Source of the DNA: Eucalyptus grandis
Lineage: Eukaryota; Streptophyta; Magnoliopsida; Myrtales; Myrtaceae
Direction of reading: 5' to 3'
Assembly: GCF_016545825.1 (NCBI RefSeq)
Contig: NC_052613.1
Span: forward strand, 2,170,001 to 2,234,000
DNA length: 64,000 nucleotides
Positions 21,075-33,809 of the stretch are shown here, in pieces. Every line of letters starts with the position of its first letter. The stretch's first letter is position 1. The notes below the pieces were generated by a model that ran no database searches, was not told the origin of the DNA, and worked only from the letters and a program-made list of their open reading frames with translations. The position numbers and the translations under genes were made by a program.

Positions 21075-21975
21075 GGGAAAAGACCACAAAAAACCCCAAA
21101 TTTTACCAAAAATGATAAATTCACCTCAAATTTTTTTGTGATGTGAAAAACCACAAACTTTGCAAACTGTGACACATTTACTTCATCTTATATTTTCTGT
21201 TTTTCCTTTTTTCTCTCTTCCTTCCATCGGCCATGGTGGAGCCAACAGAGGAAAGTTGGCATTCGGCGAGGGCTGCCCTTGCCAACGTCGGGCAAGGGTC
21301 GTTCTCGCTTGGGCTAGCTAGGGCTACCACCCTCATCAATGTCAGGTGAGGGCGGCGCTCGGTTGGTCAAGCGAGGGCACCCCTCGCCAGGCCCTCATTG
21401 AAGTTAGGCAAGGGGCACTTGACACCAACGAAGGCCGCCGCCGATGAAGGCTGCCCTCGCCTGTGTTAGGCGAGGACGGCCCTCGCCGACGTCAAGCGAG
21501 GGTGCCCTTGCCAGATCTAGGGAGGGAGGCTCTCGCCCGATGCCAACGAGGGCCTAGTGAGGGATGCCTTTGCCAGTGTTAGGTGAGGGGTGCCCTTTTC
21601 AGATCTGGCAAGGGAGGCCCTCACTCGACCCAGCCGAGGGCCCCTCACCCGACACCGGCGAGAGCGGCCCTAGCCAGCCTAGGTAAGGGTGACCCTCGCT
21701 CGACGTCGGCAAGGGCAGCCCTCGCCGAACACTGGCTTCCCTCCACCGACTCTGCCATGGCCGGCGGAGGGAAGAGAGGAGAAGAAGAAGAAAAAAAAAA
21801 TTAAAATGTAAAAAGACCAAAATACCCTATAGTTTAGGGAAAATGTATCACACGGATAAAAGTTTAGGGTTTTTTGTGTCACGAAAAAAAATTTGAAGTA
21901 AATGTGTCACAATTGATAAAGTTTGAAATTTTTCATGTCAAAAAAAAAAGTTTGGGATTTTTGGCGATCTTTTCC
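21075..21975. mobile_element. TIR element with GC-rich tandem core
   Basis: The left arm (GGGAAAAGACCACAAAAAACC... then TGTGACACATTTACTTC) is mirrored by the right arm (GAAGTAAATGTGTCACA ... GATCTTTTCC). Between the arms, 21215-21770 is GC-rich and made of degenerate repeats of 'gagggc(g)gcccTCGCC' words, unlike the AT-rich arms. There is no transposase. The duplication flanking it is not clear (T-rich on both sides). Open frames in the core are compositional. Confidence 0.65.
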
Positions 21976-23162
21976 ATTTTTTATCTGACAAAACAACGTG
22001 GTTTTAGCCACAAATGACCCTTTGACTTGTCCTTCGTCCATGTTATGCTGCACGTTTTCTTTAAATAAATTTAAAAGAAAAGGCCACGTTGGATTTAATT
22101 CATTAAAAAAAGTCACGTATTACAAATTGCAGGAAGTGATCAGTTTTTCATTGATATTTTGATTAAGTGACTCGAAAAAAAAAATAACATTGAAGTAAGT
22201 ATCATACGAAAATTTCAGCATCTGTTATGTCGATTTCCCAAAATCGAAGTAAAAACTGGCTTTTGAGAAGCCGATGATCTGTTGGCCCATAATAGATGCA
22301 TGTCGGTTCTATAGGTTAATCTTACTCCAAATGACATTGATCAATCGACTTTGAGATGCTGAAAGCCCGTCTATAGGCTCGTCAGAATATCTCCAAAACA
22401 AACATTCACGAGCCGAAAAAGAAAACATATGACCAGCCTGCAAGATCGTGAAGAAAATAATTGCAATATGCAAGAATACCGAGTATATAAAAGGCTCGTT
22501 GCCGAAATTGGTTAATGAACAGCTATGCAAGGCTCTTATTGAATGTCGAGAATGAATAAAAAAAATTTAAAAATTCTGAATCACGTCTAATGCGGCAAAT
22601 TGATCTGAAAATGTCCCGTTAGGTTAATAGCTTGTTTATCAGTTTTACCAAACAAGTACATCAAGTGCCTAGCTAAGCTGCTGCCAAGCTCAGTAAGTAG
22701 AGGCATTAAGCAATATTAACGTTCGGACAAGACGTAAATTTTCTCAAAAGCTCATCCTTTTTTGGTACTGTATATGAACATAATTTGAAATTCAAAGCTC
22801 GTTCATCTCCAATAGAACGATTTAGGTTAATCCTCACTTCATTAAAGAGTACAAAGTTGATAGTCCAATAGCTGAATTTATTCGACTGACATTTAAGGCA
22901 AACCAATGAAATTCTAGAAGAATATGATCCCATGTTATGGAGAGATGAAATCACTCTTTTTAAAATAGAAAATAGACTAATGTTTATGTTAACGGCCATG
23001 CGTTACCAAAACTAAGGTTAATTTCTCTACACTTAATAAATGTATAACAATTGGGTTATAGGTCAATCCTACTCTAAATAATATTGATGTAAGGATTTTG
23101 TGAGAGTGGCGCTTATTTAATGCTGTAACATTTTTTTTTTCTGATTACTTAAATGTCAAAAA
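21976..23162. other. Array backbone, no gene
   Basis: Matches 29500-30360, 36600-37170 and 46200-47230. No gene seen. Confidence 0.55.
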
Positions 23163-23176
23163 ATATCAATTACTAA

Positions 23177-23394
23177 TCACCGGCCGTGGTGGCTTCGGTG
23201 GTAAGTCTTCCCCATCGTGGGGGGACCCACTGACCCCTTCTAGGAGGGAGAGGGTTCGACTCACCGCGGAAACGCTTGGCGTTTTACCCGTTCCACGGGG
23301 GTGGTGGGTCCTCTCGTGGGGCCCTAGGGTTTACCCCCAACCGCCCGCGGCATACAGAGCTTCCCTAGGTCATCAAATATATATATATATATAT
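23177..23394 (+). mobile_element. tRNA-derived SINE with 14-bp TSD
   Basis: Flanked by ATATCAATTACTAA at 23163-23176 and 23395-23408. Near its left end is an A-box-like GTGGCTTCGGTGGTAAG and about 45 bp further a B-box-like GGTTCGACTC, the spacing of an internal RNA polymerase III promoter. The body is GC-rich and the 3' end is a TA-dinucleotide tail. Backbone copies lack the insert, so the boundaries are exact. Confidence 0.8.
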
Positions 23395-23608
23395 ATATCA
23401 ATTACTAAAATCGGCAAATTATGTGGCCAAAGAATTCGACTTGACGATATCTAATATAAATTGCCTGACATGGCTTGCCTATAAAGTTGCTTCTAAATAG
23501 CGTTGTCTTTCACATTCTTTGCCCCCAAATTAACAAATTGGAGCAAAATTGCTTACGTTCTTTGGGAAAAAAATCCCAATTCTTCAAATTGGGGCAATAT
23601 CACTTTAG

Positions 23609-23855
23609 TGAAAGAAAGCAACAAAGAAAGGCAAGAGGAAGGGAAGAAGACAGAGAGAATGTCGTAGGAGTATTTTCTGTGATTCAATGTATATTGAATG
23701 TACAATTCAATCTTAATAAATAATACAAGTTGTATTCTGTGCAAGGAAATAAAAGATCTAATAATCAATCTAGACCTAAATCTAATATTCAATTGACATA
23801 AATACACAAAACACAATCAATCAAGATATCGGACAATCCTGCATATCTTCCAACA
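23609..23855 (-). repeat. 3' LTR of the copia element
   Basis: 247 bp, five substitutions from the 5' LTR by eye (two near the internal GTCGTA word, then one each in TACRATTC, GCAARGAAA and TAGAYCT), no indels. Confidence 0.93.
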
Positions 23856-23864
23856 CTCCCCCTC
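23856..23864 (-). other. Polypurine tract, copia element
   Basis: GAGGGGGAG on the minus strand, abutting the 3' LTR and overlapping the final TGA of pol. Confidence 0.85.
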
Positions 23865-26800
23865 AAGCTGGTGGCTTGTAAATGTCCAAGACGCCTAGCT
23901 TGTTCAATAGATATGCGTGTTGTCGCTGACATAAGGGCTTGGTGAACATGTCCGCTGGCTGTTCTGTTGTCCCAATTCCTCTTGTCTCAATTACTCATTC
24001 TTGGATCTTTTCCCGTGTAAAATGACAATCCACTTGTATATGCTTGGTTCTTTCGTGCACTATAGGATTAGATGCAAGTTTAAGAGCCGCATCATTATCA
24101 CAATACAGCTTCGTGGACCCTTGCACTTCTACTCCGAGGTCCTTGAGTAATCCTCGTATCCAAACTACTTGACATGTAGCTTTAGCCATAGCTCGATATT
24201 CTGCTTCGGCTGAAGAAAGAGACACAGTAGCCTATTTCTTGGTCTTCCAAGAAAGAAGAGATTCTCCCAATTTGATGCAATATCCAGTGATAGATCTTCT
24301 ACTAATGGGACATGTTGCATAGTCTGCATCACAATATGCTGACATCCTTAAGTCACTTTTTCTAGATAGAAGTATCCCAAGTCTTGGACATTTCTTCAAA
24401 TATTTCACGACCTTCAAGGTTGCATCCAAGTGAGATCGCTTTGGTTGATGCATGAACTGGCTAAGTGTCTGAACCGCATATGAGATATCAGGTCTAGTCA
24501 TTGTCAGATATATAAGTTTTCCAACAAGTCTTTGATAGCCTGATGAATCGCTGAGTACAGGATCATCGTTTCGAGATATTCCTTTATCATAGTTAGCGGT
24601 GGTCAGTTTAGTATTCTGCTCTATGGGAATTACAGCTGGCTTGCATCCTGAAAGACTTGCCTCTGATATGATCTCTAATATAAATTTCCGTTGACTTAGG
24701 GAGATTCCTTTGTCAGAACGAGCAATTTCAATCCCAAGGAAGTATTTCGGTGCTCCTAAATCTTTAATATGAAAGGTAGCATGCAGATATTCCTTGAAAT
24801 TCTCTATAGAGGTTCTATCATTTCCCATAACAAGTATGTCATCAACATAAATCATCAGATAGATAGATGACATACCTTTAGTACGTGAAAATAAAGCATA
24901 ATCATGCTTGGATTGCTTAAAGGCTGCTGTTGTAAGAGCATTAGCAAATTTGGCGTACCATTGCTTGGAAGCTTGTTTTAATCCATAAAGGGATTTCCGG
25001 AGATGACACACCTTATTCTCCCCCTGTCTCTGGATGCCTTGAGGAATATCCATGTAAATTTCTTCATCCAGATCACCATGGAGGAAGGCATTATGAACAT
25101 CCATCTGGTGTAGATTCCGGTCATTAATGGCAGCAACAGCTAAGAATGAACGTACTGTAACATCTTTGGCAACTGGAGAAAACATCTCGTGATAGTCAAA
25201 ACCTTCTCTTTGGGTAAACCCTTTAGCTACCAATCTTGCCTTGTATCGTTCAATAGAACCATCAGCACGATACTTGATCTTATAAACCCATTTGCATCCA
25301 ATCGGTTTGCGATGATGTGGTAATGGAACAAGATCCCATGTGTGATTATCAGTAAGTGCCTTCAATTCTGCCGTCATGGCTTCTTGCCATTTTGGATGAG
25401 TGGATGCTTCGTCATAACTAGACGGTTCCTTGTTGTCAGATAAACGACTAATACAACATCTATGCTCCTGCGATAATCTATGAAAAGAAACATAGGAGGA
25501 GATTGGATGTTGAATACCTGGAGGATTGTGAGCAGCACATACATAATCCTTTATCCAAGTTGGAGGTTTTGTAGCTTGTCTAGACCGTTTGGGATACTTA
25601 ACTCCAGTTGTAGATTGTGATGTCTCTTGTGAGGAAGTTGGTGCATTGTCATGTATTTCCATATTGGCAATGAAATCTTCTTCTGCATCTTGCTGAATGT
25701 GTGCTGGAGCGGTCAAGTGTTCATCAGAACATGACGAAATAAATTGGGGAGAAGAATCAAGACTCCTTGTTTGTGTCACTGGTATGTAGGAGAGATCTTG
25801 ATAAGAAGCCTCATCAGAAGGAAAAATCTGATGTCTGGGAACTGTCTCTTGACCTTCATTTGGAGATGCATTGTCTGAAAATGGAAAGATATTCTCATGG
25901 AAAATCACATCCCGACTGACTAAGAATTCTCCTGTTGAGATTTCAAGAACTCGATATCCTTTCTGGAGATTGGGATATCCCATAAGGATGCATCGCCGTG
26001 CACGTGGGCCTAATTTATCTCGAGATCCCATTGTTGCGATATAACAGAGACATCCGAAGATCCTGAGATGGTTTAATTCTGGCTTCTTTCCAAACAGCAG
26101 CTCGAATGGCGTTCGCCCATTCAGGATTCGAGTAGGCATTCGATTAATAAGATAAGCTGCTGTAGTGACACACTCGCCCCAAAAATTATTTGGAATAGAT
26201 GCCTGAAATTTAAGGGCACGAGCAACTTCCAGCAGATGTCGATGCTTTCTTTCAACCACACCATTTTGGTGTGGTGAATATACACATGAATGTTCATGTT
26301 TAATGCCATGAGAATTGAATAATGAGGAACATTCATGACTAAAAAATTCTCTCCCGTTATCAGTACGTATCCGCTGAATGGATTTTTGGAATTGATTCTT
26401 AGATAGTAGGATGAAATTCTTCAGGTGAGAAACAACTTGATTCTTAGAATGCATCAAGAAAAGCCATGTTGCCCGAGAAAAATCATCTACTATTGTAAGA
26501 AAATAACAAGAACCATCATGATTGATTGTATGGTATGGTCCCCAAATGTCCACATGAATCAATGCAAAGATGTCACTAGTTCGTGAAGTACTAGAGGGAA
26601 ATGGTGTTCTTGATTGCTTTGCAAGAGGACAAATAGAACACTCAGGATATGGAAAGGAAGCACTATGACCCAATCTCATGTGCATAATAAAATTTCTATC
26701 ATTGCTAGTAGAATTACATAATGATTTCTTATTGCATGAAAAATTGAAATTACTTGGAAATTCCGTCCAGAAATAGAGTCCTTCGGAGAGATTACCCAAG

Positions 26801-27177
26801 CTCATCAGTCTGCCAGTCGAAAGAGCCTGAAATAAATAGGTGTCAGCATCGAAAAATACCCGGCATGAATTTTCTTTGCAAGCTCTAGACACAGATATGA
26901 GGTTGAACTGGAATTCTAGGACATAGAGCACATTCTGGAGAACAATCTGTGGACTCAGATTCACTGTCCCTGTCACTTTGACATAAGTGAAATTGCCATT
27001 GGGTAATTGTATGGAGATAGGATGATCTAAATTTTCATTCATATTTGAAAATAATCCCTTGTCGCATACAATATGGTCACTTGCCCCAGAATCAATAATC
27101 CATGCCTTTATGGAAATATAATTAATTAGGCAATGTGAAATACCTAAAAAATTTCCCCCTTTGTTGGAAATATCCAT
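23863..27177 (-). pseudogene. copia pol: integrase, RT, RNase H (two nonsense codons)
   Basis: An open frame of 981 codons from 27177 to 24232 carries, in order: a GAG-pre-integrase zinc region (MRLGHSAS...CSICPLAK, with a shortened H-to-C spacing), the integrase core (HVDIWGPY, RTDNGREFF, ERKHRHLLE giving D, D and E), RT with LYGLKQASKQWY and the catalytic YVDD, and the start of RNase H. A TAG at 24232-24234 interrupts RNase H just after SWKTKK. The same frame continues through SLSSAEAEYRAMA to a second stop, TGA at 23995-23997, and then to the natural end at 23863. A frame change plus a TAG also separate gag from pol (27180-27290). RT and integrase motifs are otherwise intact. Confidence 0.92.
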
Positions 27178-27289
27178 TTTTTGTAATGCCTACATGAGTT
27201 GCTGGTACTGGCCAATTGAAATAGGCTGATCAATTCTTGGACCAGTTGGTCCAGTAACTTGATAGGCCGTGGAAATTTTTTTCTCCTTA

Positions 27290-28811
27290 TCACCCGGTTT
27301 CGTGCAATTTCCAACAACTGTCAATAGTATGATTAGTACGCTTGCAATAATCGCAAAAAAATTTACCATTTCCTTTAAAAAATTTTGCGAAATTTTTAGA
27401 TGACGTGGCGAAGATCTGCCCGTTCGTTCCTTTGCTCGCGATCTCTTGTCCGCCGTTCGATCCGGGCGTGAACTCGCCCCCTTGGATGTCGTTCGATCCT
27501 CGCGCGAAATCTGGACCGCTCGTTCCGTCCCTTTTAAAGGAGCGCGGATCGGTGTCGCCGAACCCTAAGGGGTTTTTTCTTTCGCGAGCTAGGGTTGAAG
27601 CAGTCCTAGCGGCCATGTCTCTCCCTTCACTGTGGGCGGCGAGAGCGATGCTGTCGCTGTTCCTCGTGTGTTCGGCTGATGCGAGTCGCTGACTCTCCTC
27701 CTGCATCGCCAACTGGAAGATACGTCCAATTGATGGCATGGGATCCATGGCTAGGATCTAGGATCGGAATGTAAGGTATGATTCGTTTAGAATCATGAGG
27801 AATCTCGTGGCCTTTTCTCTTTCTTTGATCTGTTTATATTGTTTGAGGGTTGATTCTGGCCCTTCAAGTTTTTCTTCCGTTGCCTCGAGTTGATTCCACA
27901 GAGACGATAGTCTGTTGAAGCAGACCGTGACCGTCGTGTTCGCTTGTTTGAGTTCGCTGATTTCCTGCATTAAGTTAAAAATCTTCGCTTGATCCAGTTT
28001 ACCATACATTTCTCGTATGTTTTCCCACATGGTTTTGGCATCCTCTGCGGGTGGAAGCCCAACCGCGACCTCTGGGGATAGGCAATTACCGATCCATGTT
28101 CGGACGAGGTGATTGCACTTCCGCCAGTGTCAGGCTAGGTGTTCATCAGAGGGGATTGCGATGGTTCCATCGAGGAACCCATCTTTATCCTTAGTTATCA
28201 ATGCCCGCCGGAGCTCCTATGACCACTTCGAATAGATCTCTGCTCCGGTCAGTTGTTGGTTTATCAGTCGAAGCTCTGGTCCGTCGGCGTTGGAGACATA
28301 CAAAGGGTCGCCCAGTGAACGCCGCCGTTGGAACGGGCATAAATCCGGGCATGAAATTCGGGTAGGGATTTTGTCCCGTACCCGAGTCTCTTGAACCGCC
28401 CGTCTGCATCGGATGACCCGCATTGAGATATCCCGGGTAGGGATTTTGTCCCGTACTCAAGTCGCCTGAACCGCTCGTCTGCTCTAACTCGATGGTTGGG
28501 CTTGTCCCATTTGTGGCTGGCGGGCCCCCGTCGTGACTTTGGTGGCCCATGAAAACAGGCGGTGATGACATTGGGCTTGGCCCAAGATAAAGTGGATATG
28601 GAATCCACTGGTATGGTTGGCCCGTTGTGAGTTGCCCCAACTGGATCTGAGCTTGTGTGGGTCGCCATTGTGGAGGTTGGGCCTGAATTAATAGTTGATC
28701 GGATGTTAAGGTTCTCGCAGGGAGATTCTGGTGCTGCGGAACTTGTGGAGCGTCTTCTCCTCCGGTGTTCTTGCTGTCGGTGCCCAAATTGGAGTCCTGC
28801 TGAGAAGACAT
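27290..28811 (-). pseudogene. copia gag (broken)
   Basis: Starts at ATG 28811 (MSSQQDSNLG) with a long Pro/Gln/Gly-rich leader. A frame change near 28280-28310 is needed to enter the conserved gag core (NADGPELRLINQQLTGAE, then the helical segment from 28030). An in-frame stop at about 27758 follows LTFRS. The frame resumes at MDPMPSIGRIFQLAM and ends in a CCHC zinc knuckle (CDYCKRTNHTIDSC) before a stop at 27290. In related elements this is a single polyprotein forming the virus-like particle and binding RNA. Here at least one frameshift and one nonsense codon break it. Confidence 0.88.
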
Positions 28812-28933
28812 AATGGGTATTTAAATTCTCTTCCTTTAAGAGTATGCCTATCTAATGCTGAATGATCAATCCTTTTGTAGGTTGGAAATTTCTTCGGCAG
28901 CAGCTTGAGGCGGAAGCGAGTCAGAGACCGGAA

Positions 28934-28945
28934 GCTCTGATACCA
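28934..28945 (-). other. Primer binding site (initiator tRNA-Met), copia element
   Basis: On the minus strand reads TGGTATCAGAGC directly after the 5' LTR, the classic plant copia PBS. Confidence 0.92.
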
Positions 28946-29192
28946 TGAAAGAAAGCAACAAAGAAAGGCAAGAGGAAGGGAAGAAGACAGAGAGAATGTC
29001 GTACGAGAATTTTCTGTGATTCAATGTATATTGAATGTACGATTCAATCTTAATAAATAATACAAGTTGTATTCTGTGCAAAGAAATAAAAGATCTAATA
29101 ATCAATCTAGATCTAAATCTAATATTCAATTGACATAAATACACAAAACACAATCAATCAAGATATCGGACAATCCTGCATATCTTCCAACA
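28946..29192 (-). repeat. 5' LTR of the copia element
   Basis: 247 bp, TG...CA in either orientation, next to the primer binding site on its inner side. Confidence 0.93.
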
Positions 29193-29197
29193 TTTAG

Positions 29198-31779
29198 AAC
29201 TTGCAATGGATAGTAAGATAGAATAATATAGAGTAAGCGAGAGATAAATTTTTCATAATAAAGCAATTCTGAAGTTTCCCTCATGAAGTTTTCACTATAA
29301 AGCTAACAAACTTCTTCTTGTTGGAGTTAACACCCAATATGAGAGCAAGATGAGTAGCATAGAACTGAGAAATTAATAAAATATGGTCATATAAGATTTC
29401 CAACTATTTAAATTGGAGTTGACACTTAAGTGATCTGAAAAAATTTTGCCTTGAAAAAAAAAGTGATCTAGAAAAAAAAAACTTTTGATATCAAAGTAAG
29501 TGTCGTATATAACTTTTGACACTTCTATTATTATTTTCCCCACTATAGTGTCATTTTTTCTTTAAGCAAAGTAAATTCAGGCCTCCGACAAGCTGATGAC
29601 CCATGGGCATGTAGGTCGATCTCGCTTCAAATGATATTGATCTAAGGACATTGAGAGAGTTCTATCTAATCTATAGGCTCACCAGAATAACTGCAAAAGA
29701 AAAATTCACGAGCCCAAAAAGAAAACATAAGTGATAAGACCTAGCTTGCAAGATCATGAAGAAAATAACTATAATTTGCAAGAATACCGAGTCAGTATAT
29801 AAAGACTCGTTGCCAAAATTCATTAGCGAACCACTAGGCAAAGCCCTTATAGAATGTCGAGCATGAACCTACTAGTCTAATAAATGAAAAACGAAGTGCC
29901 AAGCTATCTGCTTGTTATCAACTTTACCAAACGTGTACATCAAGTGCCGAGCTAGCTGCTACCAAGTTCAGTAATTAAGCAATATTTTTTCCAGTTATGT
30001 CGTCTTTTCGGACAAGACAAATCATCTTAAAAGCTATTATTTCTTGGTACTAGATGTTAACACCGCGTCAATTTCAAATCTTATCCATCTCCAACAGAAT
30101 TAATTAAATTCAAGACTGCCCAGTTTCATGATTTCATCCTCGCTTAGTCAGATAGAACTAATTTAATAATACGATAGTCGGATTATACGACTTGCGTCAT
30201 CCTTGACACGGTAAGGCCAATCAATGAATTCTAGAAAATGTAATATAAAGAGATGACCACTATTTCTAGAATGAAAGATAGCCAATTGTTTTGATTTCCC
30301 GCCACGTGTCTCCAAAACTAAAGGTGATTTCTCTAAACATAATGGTATATTTTTATACTTCTAATCGAGCAAGAAGATATCATTGGGTTTTGTACGAGAC
30401 TTAATTGCATGACCTATTACTACGAATTTTGAGTGGGTTTCACCCAATAATGATGTGTGTTCGATTGGCTGTATTCGTAAATTAAAAAAGAAGAAGAAGA
30501 AGCTAAATTCAAAAAAAAAAATCGTGTTAATAAGTTTGTGAGGGATGAAGCAATGGCATATATCGCATGTTAATGGACCACATCAGTTAATTGCCCTATC
30601 TTTGGCACAAGTAATTCATATGATGATCACACAAAAAAACAATGATACGTGATGCAACAAACCAATCAAAAGTGAGACCATGGCACATATGGTGCCAAGT
30701 AAGACAAGATTCACAGTATGCGAGCTATGGCGATCGTGTCAGTGGGCTCATTCTACTTATCTCTACCCATTTGGAGCAACATTTCCTGATGTAATGACAT
30801 AATTTGCTCTACTAGAGGTAATCGGTTTGAAGGCCACAACCTAAAACCAATCCTATAGGTCTCAATTTTAAAAAATTGGAACCGTGTATTGAACAAGGTG
30901 CTCTTGGAACCGGCACAGAATTGACTTGGCCAATTTTAGGACGATTCATGCCTTTGCATAAGACTAGTTTTTTGAGTTTAGTCCACATTAGCAATTCTAG
31001 CTAAAATCAACCAGAAGTACTACATTGGTAAATCCTAAAAAAAATTGGGATTCAATTGATAAATTAAAAAGGTTTAGAATTAAACTGGCACAAGTGTGAA
31101 ATGTTTATGACTTTTTTTTTGGTAGTTTTCCTGCTAAATATGCTTTATATCTGAGTGTATGTGATCAAGTACTTTCTGATATTTCATCAGGCTTGGTTGC
31201 TAACTTCATACATATAAATGACTTATTTCTTTATTTTCGAATGGGCCAAAGAATATTCAGTCCATAGTCACCATCAAAAGGCGAAGCTTGTCATTATCGC
31301 AATCAACACGGTCGTGATCACAGATCATACAGCGAGTTTGGTCATCAAAAGTCAAAATTATCTTTTGCATGCTTGTCTTTTTGAACAATACTATTTAACT
31401 GGCTACATATCCCTTTTTCCCCATATTTTCAACAAACTTTAGATTTGACAGGACGCCGGATGTCCCATGCACATCTTGATATAGGGCACTTGTATGATAA
31501 AATATTATTATTTTTTTTTCATACTCATCATCCTCCGCGTTGGCCCGTTAAGTCCAACATCATAAACAATTTCAGCAGGTTCTACGAGGTGATGATAATC
31601 ATAAGGTTGTGATGATTATAAAATTATCATCAGACTATAGGATAGCTCAAATATAGGATGCAAGGCCGCTAAATAAAAGGCTAAAAGAGGCTAAAAGTAT
31701 GAAGGTATTTGCAAAACAAGTACAAATTACATGGTGATTGGCAATTTTGGTTGACTGACAACACTCATGAATGGAACGT
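29198..31779. other. Array backbone, no gene
   Basis: About 2.6 kb of backbone (compare 22200-22990, 16640-17450, 18340-19400). I found no exon 1 or exon 2 of the peptide family here and no other coding sequence. Confidence 0.5.
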
Positions 31780-31782
31780 TTA

Positions 31783-32686
31783 GGTGCTGTTTGGTAACCA
31801 TCCCAACAAAGTGATCGATTCTAATTTTTTGTTCCCGGGAGTAGTTTGGGAGCAGAATCGCATTTGGTAAAATTTTTGTTCCGAGAACAAATTTAGAGTA
31901 GAATCAAGAATAAAAAAAAAATTGATTATTGTTCCGGGAATAAATTTGAGAATCAAGTCTTTTTTCATTTTCTCTTCTTCTTCTTCTCTTTTATTCTTCT
32001 TCATCTATTGTCATCCCGCAATTGCCGTCCGCCACCGCTGTTCGCCATCCGTTGTTTGCCGCCCATTGATCACTGTTTGCCGTCCGCCGTTTGCCGTCGG
32101 CCATCCGTCGCCGCCATCCACCACCGACTGCCATCGTGGCAACTGGCCCGGCGAGCTCGCTAGGCTAGGGCAAGGTCCGGCGAGGCTCACCTAGCCTCGA
32201 CGAGGCTCGCCTAGCCACGGCGAGGTTGGGCGAGCCTCGCCGGTGGCTAGGTGGGCCTCACCCAGCCCCACTAGTGGCTAGGCAAGCCTTGCCCAGCCTC
32301 AGTGAGGTTGGCCTGGCCACCAGCGAGACTCGACCTCGGCGGGGCTAGGCGAGGCTCAGCTGGCGAGGGCCGGCCTCGCCAAGGGCCAGCGATGCTTCGG
32401 TGAGGTCGCTGACCTAAAGAAGAAGAAGAATAAGAGAAAAAAGAAAAAAAGAAAAGAAAAAAAGGAAAAAGTATAAAAATATTTAAAAATTAAAAGAAAT
32501 TGATTTGGAAGCAGTATCAATGAGCACGGTACCAAATGCAATTCTATTCCAAAATAAATAAAAAAATTGGACAATTACCAAACAGCTTAAAATGCTTAAA
32601 ATTTGTTCTTGGGAACATAATTAAAAAGAATCATTTTTTTTATCAGAATCTACTCCTGGAAATAGAATTCGTTACCAAACGCACCC
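31783..32686. mobile_element. PIF/Harbinger-like non-autonomous element, TTA TSD
   Basis: Ends are GGTGCTGTTTGGTAAC and GTTACCAAACGCACCC; flanks are TTA at 31780-31782 and 32687-32689, the duplication favoured by PIF/Harbinger. Subterminal words (TTGTTCCCGGG, TTCTTGGGAACA) are inverted. The centre (about 32020-32400) is GC-rich, with repeated GGCGAGGCTCGCC-type words. The related element at 37903-38741 has the same architecture. No transposase. Confidence 0.8.
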
Positions 32687-32836
32687 TTAGCTCTCTAGCC
32701 TTCACTTCCTCCTTCTTCCGCCCATGACAGGACTTCTTTGAACAGCGAAAACAAAAGAAACAGCAAATCATGCTAATTCTCAACCATTATTGTTCCATTT
32801 CATTCAGAACATTTTCTCAACATGAATATTTTAAAA

Positions 32837-33397
32837 GATTAATACCACGAAAAACTCTAAATTGATATACTTGTAATATATTTAACCAAAACTAATTTTT
32901 TGATCGCAAAAAATTTCAAAAGGTATACATATGACAAGTTTACCTCAAATGATCATAAAAAATCCTAAATCGATATATTTGTGATAAATTTATCTCAAAT
33001 ATTATAGCCAGAAACCCCAAATTAGTTTATTGGATTAATACCATAAAAAAATCACAAAACCGGTATAACTGTGACAAACAAAGAGTAAAATCTCAAGCTA
33101 ATTCACTAGTTAATTGTCACATATTATCCAACCCAACAATTTAATAATAAAATTTAACGAAAACTAAAATATGGTAAATTTATCACAAGTATAACAGTTT
33201 TTTGTTGTCAAAAGTGTACCGGTTTGGGGTTTTTGGTGATTAGAAAATTAGTTTAGGATAAATTTGTTACAAGTTTCTCAATTTGAGGTCAATATATCAA
33301 AGATGTATTAATTTGGAATTGTTCATGGTCAAAAAATTAGTTTGAGATAAATTTATTATAAGTACATCAATTTGGGGTTTTTGGTGGTATTAACCCA
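32837..33397. mobile_element. Mutator-like MITE with about 9-bp TSD
   Basis: The left arm begins GATTAATACCACGAAAAAC and the right arm ends GGTTTTTGGTGGTATTAAC, inverted and extending about 48 bp. Flanks ATTTTAAAA (32828-32836) and ATTTCAAAA (33398-33406) differ at one base. It sits in backbone that elsewhere reads continuously from 'catgaatat' to 'aagagaaaac'. It contains further internal repeats of the arm sequence but no gene. Confidence 0.75.
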
Positions 33398-33406
33398 ATT
33401 TCAAAA

Positions 33407-33759
33407 GAGAAAACTCTAGAGCTCTCTCGTTTTTAATGTCCACAAAAGCAAACAAGAGCTATTGCTCATACCCATTTGCACTTACCTACGCTCTTTTTCC
33501 TGTCAATGGGCCAGTTTTGCTTACCTCGGCCCATTTGAAGCAACATTCCCTAATATAATGATATAATCTTCTTTACTAGAGGCAATAGGTGCCAAGGTTG
33601 GAACCTGAAATCAACCTTATAAGTCTCAATAATGAAAAATTGGAATCGTTTATTGAAGAAGGTGCTTTTGAAACCGGCATGAAACCAACTCAGTCAATTT
33701 TAGGCAAGTTCACGATTCTACGTAAAATGTAGGTTTTTTTTTTTCCCCAAATTAGAGTT

Positions 33760-33809
<50 letters not shown>

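Larger units (their letters stand above)
23609..29192 (-). mobile_element. Complete Ty1/copia retrotransposon with 5-bp TSD
   Basis: 5584 bp, reading on the minus strand. Two 247-bp LTRs start TG and end CA; target duplication TTTAG at 23604-23608 and 29193-29197. The element interrupts the backbone word 'ggggcaa..tcactttag|aacttgcaatgga', which is continuous near 20625. Gag and pol are in the copia order (integrase before RT). Several stops and frameshifts in both genes mean this copy is not autonomous, but the LTRs differ at only 5 of 247 positions by my count, so insertion is fairly recent. Confidence 0.95.

Noticed and set aside
23190..23260. A tRNA gene, from A- and B-box-like words
   Set aside because: No cloverleaf can be drawn by eye, and the flanking 14-bp duplication and TA tail show a SINE.
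27405..27692. Plus-strand frame opposite copia gag
   Set aside because: Antisense shadow of the gag coding region; no independent support.
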